Source of the DNA: Moraxella caviae
Lineage (GTDB): Bacteria; Pseudomonadota; Gammaproteobacteria; Pseudomonadales; Moraxellaceae
NCBI RefSeq assembly: GCF_002014985.1
Contig: NZ_MUXU01000037.1
Location: 1-13,723, forward strand
Length of the DNA: 13,723 nucleotides
Direction: 5' to 3'
Shown: positions 10,601 through 13,723 of the stretch, piece after piece
Layout of the letters: each line of letters opens with the position of its first letter
How positions within the stretch are numbered: position 1 is the stretch's first letter
The notes under the pieces: model-generated
The model's input: the letters and a program-made list of their open reading frames with translations, nothing else
What the model was told of the DNA's origin: nothing
The model's database searches: none
Translations under genes and position numbers: made by a program

Positions 10601-11101
10601 AGAGACATATTTATTGACGGTTCAAGCCTTGTAGGGATGGATCAAGATGGCAAAGATAGATTCAAACTAGGTTATCAAGAGGTAAATAAAAATATTGATA
10701 AATATAATTCTCTATTAAAGTCTCCTCACGAAACCTTTAAAATTATCTCACATAGTGAAGGTGGTGCATATGGAGCTGGTATGGCGAAAGCTTTAATAGA
10801 CAAGGGTTATAAAGTTGAAACTGTGTTAAGCTTATCTCCCGATGAAGCGACGGATTATTCCGTACCAAGACAGCCCACCACTTATCAGATACACAGTAAT
10901 TTTGATATTGTATCACCTTTCGCTGTGCCAAGAGGTACGGACTATGTGTTGCTACTGACAGATAGTAAAAATGTCATGGAAACCCACACAAGAACAGTTT
11001 CAACTGAGTCAATCAATAGGTTAAAAAACTATCTGAAACGGCTTGGCGGCGGAAAAAACTCTTTTTATGACAAGAAGGGAGGGATTAGAAAATATGAGTA
11101 A
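1406..11101 (+). CDS. cdiA: CdiA/FhaB-type TPS exoprotein (contact-dependent inhibition effector) with a C-terminal alpha/beta-hydrolase-like toxin domain
   Basis: A 3231-residue surface exoprotein. The N-terminus MNRFCYRVIFSKSLGRLVVV is an extended signal peptide region; the hydrophobic core ends at AHA72, the likely cleavage site. Residues 85-290 form the TPS secretion domain, with NPYM at 147 and NPSG at 187 in place of the usual NPNL and NPNGI. FHA-1 repeats run to about 1400. A Tyr-rich, non-repeat region follows to about 1966, including a CdiA-conserved block (from about 1837, DYKQWLGSDY; later GYGEQERIKDQYYLLTGR and LTTDIVWLV). FHA-2 repeats run to about 2790. A pretoxin domain (about 2905-3006) ends at MENN 3003-3006, a variant of VENN. 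The last 225 residues are the variable effector domain. Length and domain order match CdiA proteins. The locus continues with immunity and transporter genes. Some relatives act mainly as adhesins, so both roles are possible. Confidence 0.93.
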   Translation: MNRFCYRVIFSKSLGRLVVVSEKTRLQGKSDNPSVGGSTTSSSGWCLGFGFDFGLKTLSLSLLLSLGLTAHANTPTTIIADKSADKALQPIVLNTASGVVSVNIATPNARGLSNNHYSQFDVGSTGAVLNNNRKAVNTQIAGFVAANPYMARGEASTILNQVNSNNPSHLNGFIEVAGKKADVIIANPSGLVVNGAGFINAGNVHLAAANSQVNHGQLLGYQVGGNHAGKIEVNGKLNLQGTDYAALIAKTAQINDEIYAGKQLDVILGENQVSIQDGNFNQLSAVHQNNDVSSTNQTGTAPALALDISHLGGMYAGKIHLITDKGFGVNNQGVITATGSGQQLGTGTLTLDGQGNLVNTGKILAKDAVTINTHDNTAQNDGTLLSEQADIAINTASLNNTGIIHSTQTAKIAAKEAIENRGSVYGGVLQVHTDKLNNTGQLIQTGTGKLDITTNTLINTDKAVIGQSLYGQTSIPAPSTPSSDQSAGSISSELADNTAGSTGNVGADTQPPALSDSGANTQTKPIPNARGHIIATNSIHNTGDQALITATGDIGISADKTSNTKQASIDVQSLNTNTLVNTDSKIALDDINWQLSRFDNSKGNITARNGMAIDSGSDMINTGGQLSATDAVTLSAVGMLDNTQGVIVSGGDTVISADGVNNQAGAIMSTGHVSVASKDKLTNDKGVISAQANTTLSVGTALSNHDGNVFGNQHLTIHSQDLTNSGQVYGGKSTTLTALRTLDNTQAGLIASAGDTTIRAHTITHAGSIIAGMDREGKLGQPANLSIQSTGNLVSTGTHIATQAMVMTGNMLDLSDSHSEAVNINLNSQTDVNTTNATAIAADTLHISTPGQLNNTQGQLSAKQLVIDGSQLINHQGNISHSGTQALTLSFNQGLDNSQGSISSNSQVLDINTGTAALNNQQGSIAHTGSTLTVSTQHLGNHQGKLLSTGNQSLTVATDINNSQGVIQASHFSMDAKELNNHQGSVFATDETAQSRIALTGNLSNTNGDSNVNADTQAATITTLGALAISANTLDNTGQISTKTLTVDANTINNSGSISSQEAISIHAKDALNNRATGSLYAGTDLTLHSQGHLSHHGNALVGNRFSATAATLDLTDSHNEADSISYDSQGDITHHNASSLAAQNIRINNTQGVLSNQAGNLTAKTVDIHTGSLQNSGVITAKELTISQTKDYTHTSDDTLIADTLTFTTQGNFSNQHNFGATDSLTLTAASIHNHQDATITSSNTTLHSQTNITNQGLINGDTTIVKATNTINNLAGGRIYGTQLAIQADTLNNTPAKAVNQQTNQENDHHTSPVIAARQRLDIGVNTLNNNPNPDRAGKFNEDFDNQALITSLGSLHIGGSLDDNHHATGKAQTVVNKGATIQSGGSMVIGAKTLLNTNADFKKHTVEVVAESARNQTLYRAHKQADTIPAAQKSTDVADLGNKPMAGLFDCPEGSECIVNYDYDSTIWSYFNITAPAEPAPVIAVENRLDEPDLPKNETAESCALADASNQACTQYNEALANYTKAMGPLIKWEADNAAAIESLELAIREYNRQFNQNKSDVDLALNIYTTDEAKLGPTSRKGAPDGALYVKNANGDFYRLTEEVDVITTDFVVYEDKTLASDPARMVAGQNLVIHGDTLINDKSQMNAGAGFAVIGDTVIQTPDNGLYGEKTKVTENGRFTRYSVFPSGINRHKRRAIGGGSFTQSFAPLATYELPILSATINKPPSVMTIDQSALASGDVETVLAALKANQAALSLDAQQQLSKLLTDKEQGQAVDEAVLSELTKALSQSVDAKPVSVISADFSQLTIPSSALYIINADDPNQPLVQTDPAFTDYKQWLGSDYMLKALQSDPNHIHKRLSDGYGEQERIKDQYYLLTGRHINTDYRSNEEAFKQLMDNGITHAKQFGYTLGTALTAEQMANLTTDIVWLVKQSITVAVKDKDGNSITKTQDVLVPKLYLRSANSATGTLTPDGRYAAMSSKSMDIQLTGNLDNNGNIIAKDTANINANNITNDGGVYGNFIAVTADNTIANHGTMYANSAMRLDAGNQIINESQTATHHNKQGQSASSNTAITRIATIRVGDGLKDQTDDNGNPLTTLNIHAGNYVLNKAANIQNEGGNTQITAQNGINITTLTTSNHISAVADPNNYFNYSQSTDVGSTITSAGNLTIATTGKGAGITVEGSSLQSGGTTAVVATGDVSISEGRQTERVESASLHTNRRLTGSKTERSSFGQYSDKSLISQVGGNQVVIQGVNTSLISTEVLADKDILIKADNQLLIGSAKDNASGHSSHEVTKKGLFATSPTSVTLGKQRTQNQADAMQTTYTGSLIGTTGGNVSLVSNDSLVITNSDVIAQKDGANTNTGNIYIQATDATIQSQNAISDNSHRFAQKTTGVTASVSSSLVSEVQSLETLKESVNDTDSRKAKLAGTLAAASKVRTLAKDLKGGNLGSIRVQATIGSQSTKSQTTSHQETNDAANLLAQNNLIVNLKGKGVDSDLTVTGSNLTVGNNFYQSVEGDVLYQASTQTDTQDSQNSSKGWGAGVYASSQIGSGQSNQGFTINANKAKGSSSETTTTHTNTQVTVGGTTVNDIGGNLILDGANLDTKHLTGTVGGDLLVNSRQDGYQYTHDQKQAGFSADVGFDGKPQSFSINGGKTDVDADYAQVTHQSGIKANQSTLSVQGQGKFTGGYLITDAGKNQTQFAQGIQTQDIENHLNYEGDAISVGIGIGADTSNPNGKAKPALQGIGYGTIDPVNKTSTTHAAITDQAGLSHINTENFKQEEVQNQLNEIITNDFDKEQATKELDAQVTITQAFDAERRAIRSEFAKEAEDYRKKAEKLSDDNPEKFRLEQQAQDIEQKLRIFDSITSALYAPNSNGIIGDVARAASPELAYRIGQEFKRKDQEGSAQHLLAHAVLGAAVSYATGNDIATGAMSGAANEAGAKVLANYLYQGKDPQDLTQEQKDTITSILNLATATTIYTTTDGSTTDAVSGAEIGKVGMENNANIFINGHWNRYAGNLEKLTGGLIPNLSPAGPGKEKYWDWMGGKSFVPSVKEFLESENERDIFIDGSSLVGMDQDGKDRFKLGYQEVNKNIDKYNSLLKSPHETFKIISHSEGGAYGAGMAKALIDKGYKVETVLSLSPDEATDYSVPRQPTTYQIHSNFDIVSPFAVPRGTDYVLLLTDSKNVMETHTRTVSTESINRLKNYLKRLGGGKNSFYDKKGGIRKYE
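2300..5605 (+). repeat. FHA-1 beta-helix repeat region of CdiA
   Basis: About residues 300-1400 are built of roughly 20-residue degenerate repeats rich in N, T, S, G and Q. Variants of 'LNNHQGxI' and 'LNNTGQI' recur, for example INHQGNIS, LDNSQGSIS, LNNQQGSIA, LGNHQGKLL and LNNHQGSVF between residues 870 and 990. In this family such repeats fold as one coil each of a long right-handed beta-helix that projects from the cell. A longer-range duplication with a 301-residue offset lies inside (DLSDSHSEA from 812, DLTDSHNEA from 1113). Confidence 0.85.
5605..7303 (+). other. Central non-repeat region of CdiA (receptor-binding/YP-type position)
   Basis: Residues about 1400-1966 break the beta-helix pattern. 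They hold all four cysteines of the mature protein (1454, 1460, 1506, 1516), many tyrosines, and a Lys/Arg stretch HKRRA. The end of the region closely resembles the conserved CdiA segment before FHA-2. In E. coli CdiA this position holds the receptor-binding and Tyr/Pro-rich domains, so the same role is inferred here. The receptor cannot be named. Confidence 0.65.
7304..9775 (+). repeat. FHA-2 repeat region of CdiA
   Basis: Residues about 1967-2790 return to repeat sequence such as LTGNLDNNGNIIAKDTANIN, with longer hemagglutinin-type repeats and Gly-rich strands (GWGAGVYASSQIGSG, VSVGIGIGAD). In CdiA the FHA-2 region stays in the producer until receptor binding, then takes part in moving the toxin across the target outer membrane. 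That role is family knowledge, not visible in the sequence. Confidence 0.7.
10424..11098 (+). other. CdiA-CT toxin domain, lipase/esterase-like alpha/beta-hydrolase fold
   Basis: Residues 3007-3231 follow the MENN boundary. A strand-turn-helix FKIISHSEGGAYGAGMAKAL gives a nucleophile elbow with Ser3117; the first Gly of GxSxG is Ser here, which is tolerated as Ala is in some bacterial lipases. The next strand is VETVLSLS. After a further strand, NFDIVSPF supplies Asp3167, and METHTR supplies His3194. This order Ser-Asp-His with alternating strands and helices is that of alpha/beta-hydrolases. An N-terminal strand IFINGHWN (3009-3016) could form the oxyanion side. Action on phospholipids or another ester is inferred; the fold is well supported, the substrate is not. 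Confidence 0.65.
11075..11083 (+). promoter_or_regulatory. Ribosome binding site of the immunity gene, inside cdiA
   Basis: AAGGGAGGG is a strong Shine-Dalgarno about 10 bases before the ATG at 11094, within the last codons of cdiA. It decides the start: the in-frame TTG at 11043 and ATG at 11067 lie upstream of it and have no comparable site. Confidence 0.7.
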
Positions 11102-11474
11102 TGCAAGCTTAAGGTTTTTAAGTTGGAGTTTTTTTCTCCTTAACTGCTTATACACTCCAATGTTTTTGATACAGCTGGGGGGTTTTTTATCTTCCCCATA
11201 TATGGCTTGTGTTAGAGCACTGAAATACGGTAGGTTTTACGATTCCTTGATGAGTTATACGATCATTTTTGGTTTATTCGCCGTTTTAAATTTATGCTTT
11301 TTATGCATTATTTATTTGCTTAATAGAAACATAGTTGGTCTTATTATTAAGGATAATAAGAAAATTCTAGTTTTTCTAATCGTTCTTTCTCATATCATAC
11401 TTTTGTATAGGCTCTGGATGGATTTTGAGAGTGATTGTTCAGTGTTCCCTGAGCTCGTAGGTTTAGTTTCCTAA
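11094..11474 (+). CDS. cdiI: Small three-helix membrane protein, probable CDI immunity protein (CdiI)
   Basis: A 126-residue protein with hydrophobic segments at about 8-32, 55-76 and 91-108 and no cleavable signal peptide, so an integral inner-membrane protein. I recognise no family. The start codon overlaps the cdiA stop by 8 bases (ATGAGTAA) and has its own ribosome binding site, so the two are likely translationally coupled. Its place directly after the effector domain is that of an immunity gene, and this is the only evidence for the function. The gene is very AT-rich (13 of 60 bases G/C at 11341-11400), like the toxin segment and unlike the rest of the locus. A membrane partner fits a toxin acting at membrane lipids or one blocked at entry. 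Charged loops (KYGR, NKK, then acidic DFESD after the last helix) could touch the toxin. An unrelated small membrane gene cannot be excluded. Confidence 0.72.
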   Translation: MSNASLRFLSWSFFLLNCLYTPMFLIQLGGFLSSPYMACVRALKYGRFYDSLMSYTIIFGLFAVLNLCFLCIIYLLNRNIVGLIIKDNKKILVFLIVLSHIILLYRLWMDFESDCSVFPELVGLVS

Positions 11475-11597
11475 CAGCGCAACCCAACATTTTCAGATGC
11501 AACCCATTGAATTGTTTGATTTTGGGATTTGGTAAACCCCCAAATCCCAAAATCCGTTAACCACAACCCACAACCACCATCAAAAAGACCCAAACTC
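11475..11597 (+). other. Gap between cdiI and cdiB
   Basis: These 123 bases hold a direct repeat GCAACCCA (11479-11486 and 11499-11506, offset 20), the long stem-loop at 11518-11554, and a C/A-rich, G-poor leader up to the cdiB ATG with no clear Shine-Dalgarno. Confidence 0.6.
11518..11554 (+). promoter_or_regulatory. Perfect 15-bp stem-loop between cdiI and cdiB
   Basis: GATTTTGGGATTTGG (11518-11532) is followed by a 7-base loop TAAACCC and the exact reverse complement (11540-11554). No T-run follows on either strand, so it is not a standard terminator. It could be an RNA processing or stability element that sets the ratio of exoprotein to transporter, or a protein-binding site. Confidence 0.7.
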
Positions 11598-13478
11598 ATG
11601 ACACACACCAACCACTCATCTTACCGCATTGCATCCTTACCAACACGATTGGCACTAGCCGTCTCTTTGACCTTATGCTGTTCAGCTTATGCCAACACCC
11701 CTGAACAGATTGCCCATCAGCAAATCTTGCTTAATGAACAAAGACAAGCGGCTCTTAATCAATCATTGATGACGAGCCCTAGCGTACAAGTTGATGTGCC
11801 TGCCTTTGAGCCTGCCGCCAAGATGGATTCTGTTCATACTGACAATCAAGACAGCCTACCTTGCTTTGTCATCAACCAAATCGCTTATGCACCGCTTAGT
11901 GCTGCCGATGCTGGTTTTGCTGCTACTGGTAGCGTGGATTTAAACCAATTTGCCTTTGCTTTAGCACCATCAACACATGGCAAGAGCAGCGTACTGGGTC
12001 AATGCTTAAACATCAATGACATTCATCACATTGTCCGTGATGTACAAAACCGCTTGATTGAGCGTGGCTTTGTCACCACCAGAGTCTTTATCGGTGATCA
12101 AAACTTATCTGACGGTCAGCTTATCTTGACTGTCGTACCAGGTGTCATCGGGCAGATTAAGGCAGATACTTTAAGTAGCCCCAAACCTGTTTATACAGTT
12201 TATACAGACTCTGCAGGACTGCCTGCCAATTTTAAGACTGCTTTGCCTTTTAAAGATGGTGATGTCCTAAACATCAGACAGCTTGAAACCGCCCTTGAAA
12301 ACCTAAAACGAGTACCAAGCTCTGATGCTGATTTTGCCATCATGCCAAGTGAGACTGGTAAGGTGGGAGCAAGTGATGTACTCATCAAATACGCTGCATC
12401 ACAAAAAGTGCGTGGCAGTCTTAGCCTTGATGATTCAGGGTCAAAAACCATAGGTAAATATCAAGGCAGTGCTACTATTAGCTTTGACAACCCCACTTGG
12501 CATAATGACTTACTCTATCTGACCTACAGTCGTGATTTGGGTAATCGCATCAATAAAGACGAATACACCAACAAGACCGACAAAGGCGGCAGTAAAAACT
12601 ATGGCATAGGCTATGTATTGCCTATTAAAAACACCGTCTTTAATGCCAATGCCAGTCATTACACCTATCATCAAACCGTGGCAGGGGTGAATCAAGATTA
12701 TCTCTACAGCGGTGATTCTGATAACATCAGTTTAAATGCCAGCCACTTGGTGCATCGAGATGCCAAGAGCAAAACATGGCTTAATTTGGGCGGCTTTACC
12801 AAATCACAAAAAAGTTATATTGATGATACCCAGATCGATGTACAACGCCGCAAAATCTCAGGCTGGACGGCAGGCATTCGCCATGAGACATACTTGGGGC
12901 AAAGTCAGCTAAATACAGATGTCAGCATACAGCGAGGTACAGGAGCCTTTCATGCCTTGACACCACCTGAGAGTCTGTTTAACGAAGGCACGGCACGCAC
13001 ACCGATTTATAAGCTCAATCTAAACTTCGCCACGCCCATCAAAATGGGCGATAATTACCAAGCAGGTTATCAGGCAAATCTAAAAGCCCAATATGCCCAA
13101 GAAGCCCTAGTCCCCAGTGAGCGAATGAGTATTGGCGGACGATACAGCGTGCGTGGCTTTGATGGTGAGCGGACACTGTCAGGTGACATCGGAGCAACCC
13201 TTCGCCAAGATGTCAGCTTTCCCATCAAACAATCCAATCACAGCCTATATCTTGGGCTAGATGCTGGCAGTATCGCCATGCAAAACAAAGAACAAGACAA
13301 GCTACTGCTTGGGCATACTCTGGTCGGTGGGGCAATCGGCATCAAAGGGCAAATCAAGCCACTACGCCTAAACTACGACTTCTTTGCAGGACACCCCATC
13401 AGACAGCCTAAGTATTTTGGTGATAAAGATTGGGTCGGTGGGATGAGTTTGGGGATGAGTTTGGGGATGAGTTTTTAA
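11598..13478 (+). CDS. cdiB: CdiB/FhaC-type outer-membrane TPS transporter (Omp85 superfamily)
   Basis: A 626-residue protein that exports CdiA across the outer membrane. The ATG at 11598 gives a signal peptide (core LALAVSLTLCCSAYA) cleaved after A32; an upstream in-frame TTG at 11529 lies in the stem-loop and would spoil it. Residues 33-65 are a helical segment like the plug helix H1. POTRA 1 spans about 88-182 with a Cys pair (C89, C136) and the family-typical block NRLIERGFVTTRV; POTRA 2 spans about 195-260. The 16-strand barrel follows to the C-terminus, with the conserved L6 motif VRGF at 518-521 (R519). It ends in Phe, as outer-membrane barrels do. The last strand carries an unusual GMSL repeat. 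It lies downstream of cdiA and cdiI and is followed by a terminator, so it closes the operon. No good ribosome binding site is visible. Confidence 0.93.
   Translation: MTHTNHSSYRIASLPTRLALAVSLTLCCSAYANTPEQIAHQQILLNEQRQAALNQSLMTSPSVQVDVPAFEPAAKMDSVHTDNQDSLPCFVINQIAYAPLSAADAGFAATGSVDLNQFAFALAPSTHGKSSVLGQCLNINDIHHIVRDVQNRLIERGFVTTRVFIGDQNLSDGQLILTVVPGVIGQIKADTLSSPKPVYTVYTDSAGLPANFKTALPFKDGDVLNIRQLETALENLKRVPSSDADFAIMPSETGKVGASDVLIKYAASQKVRGSLSLDDSGSKTIGKYQGSATISFDNPTWHNDLLYLTYSRDLGNRINKDEYTNKTDKGGSKNYGIGYVLPIKNTVFNANASHYTYHQTVAGVNQDYLYSGDSDNISLNASHLVHRDAKSKTWLNLGGFTKSQKSYIDDTQIDVQRRKISGWTAGIRHETYLGQSQLNTDVSIQRGTGAFHALTPPESLFNEGTARTPIYKLNLNFATPIKMGDNYQAGYQANLKAQYAQEALVPSERMSIGGRYSVRGFDGERTLSGDIGATLRQDVSFPIKQSNHSLYLGLDAGSIAMQNKEQDKLLLGHTLVGGAIGIKGQIKPLRLNYDFFAGHPIRQPKYFGDKDWVGGMSLGMSLGMSF
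13443..13474 (+). repeat. 12-bp tandem repeat at the 3' end of cdiB
   Basis: ATGAGTTTGGGG occurs twice in tandem (13443-13454, 13455-13466), followed by a partial third copy, ATGAGTTT. It encodes MSLG-MSLG-MSF, the very last beta-strand. The unit is a multiple of three, so copy-number change keeps the frame and the terminal Phe. Confidence 0.85.
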
Positions 13479-13498
13479 AAGCAGGTTGATACCAAAAC

Positions 13499-13536
13499 CA
13501 TCAGTTGAGCAAATTGGCTTGGCTGGTGTTTTTTTT
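13499..13536 (+). terminator. Rho-independent terminator after cdiB
   Basis: A 12-bp stem (13499-13510 with 13517-13528, four G-U wobbles) encloses the loop AAATTG and is followed at once by eight Ts (13529-13536). It lies 20 bases after the cdiB stop codon and ends the cdiAIB transcript. Confidence 0.75.
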
Positions 13537-13551
13537 ATGAAGTGATCAAAT

Positions 13552-13586
13552 AAGAGTGGAATAAGTGGTCACGTGAAGAGTGGAAT
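13552..13586. repeat. 11-bp direct repeats flanking a TCACGTGA palindrome
   Basis: AAGAGTGGAAT occurs at 13552-13562 and 13576-13586. Between them is the 8-bp palindrome TCACGTGA (13569-13576), which shares one base with the second copy. The region is non-coding and downstream of the terminator. The layout could be a protein-binding site for a gene beyond the window; no function is known. Confidence 0.5.
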
Positions 13587-13692
13587 GTGCAAAATATCAA
13601 ATTTCAACCAGTTAGCATGAATTGCAAATTTAAAACTTGCAAAGAATCAACCACATGCCAGATGTAGTAAGACCTAAATTATTTATGTTTTT

Positions 13693-13723
13693 GGCTATTT
13701 TCAACCTGATTTTGAAAATAGCC
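13693..13723. repeat. 12-bp perfect inverted repeat at the window edge
   Basis: GGCTATTTTCAA (13693-13704), a 7-base loop, and TTGAAAATAGCC (13712-13723). The window stops at the end of the right arm, so it cannot be seen whether a T-run follows on the + strand. On the - strand the bases after the stem are A-rich, so it is not a terminator in that direction. Confidence 0.65.

Noticed and set aside
11043..11093. Longer immunity protein from the TTG at 11043 or the ATG at 11067
   Set aside because: The strong Shine-Dalgarno at 11075-11083 lies downstream of both and fits the ATG at 11094.
11177..11188. G6T6 run in the immunity gene as a phase-variation tract
   Set aside because: Six bases is short for slippage and the frame is intact; no evidence of switching.
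11507..11535. Possible separate promoter for cdiB (TTGAAT with TGGTAA)
   Set aside because: The -10 match is poor and the site is buried in the stem-loop.
11529..11597. Longer CdiB from a TTG at 11529
   Set aside because: It lies inside the stem-loop and adds 23 polar, Pro-rich residues ahead of a normal signal peptide.

Overview
The window carries one complete two-partner secretion (TPS) locus of the contact-dependent growth inhibition (CDI) type, preceded by a small DNA-binding regulator. All genes are on the + strand. The extended signal peptide, the FHA-like exoprotein, the moderate to low G+C and the codon use suggest a gammaproteobacterium of the Moraxella type. Genus and species are inferred from sequence style and no search was run.

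Layout: (1) 13-984, a 323-residue regulator that joins an Arc-like ribbon-helix-helix to a probable Cro/CI-like helix-turn-helix. (2) 985-1405, an AT-rich gap with a weak terminator candidate and a probable promoter for the next gene. (3) 1406-11101, a 3231-residue CdiA/FhaB-like exoprotein. In order it has an extended signal peptide, a TPS secretion domain, FHA-1 repeats, a non-repeat Tyr-rich central region with the only four cysteines of the mature protein, FHA-2 repeats, a pretoxin domain ending in MENN (a VENN variant), and a 225-residue C-terminal domain. (4) 11094-11474, a small three-helix membrane protein whose start overlaps the exoprotein stop by 8 bases; it is the probable immunity protein. 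(5) 11475-11597, a gap holding a perfect 15-bp stem-loop. (6) 11598-13478, the Omp85-family transporter (CdiB/FhaC type) that exports the exoprotein. (7) 13479-13723, a rho-independent terminator, a short direct-repeat pair and a 12-bp inverted repeat at the window edge.

How the parts would work together: CdiB in the outer membrane recognises the TPS domain and exports CdiA to the surface. On contact with a neighbour, the C-terminal domain is delivered into the target, while kin are protected by the membrane protein encoded between the two. The order A-I-B resembles the Burkholderia bcp arrangement rather than the enterobacterial B-A-I order.

The most interesting part is the toxin/immunity pair. 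The toxin domain has the topology and motif order of an alpha/beta-hydrolase (lipase/esterase): an SHSEGG nucleophile elbow, then an Asp after a predicted strand, then a His. It is not an obvious nuclease, and its partner is an integral membrane protein. G+C falls sharply around the MENN junction and stays low through the immunity gene, as expected for an exchangeable cassette.
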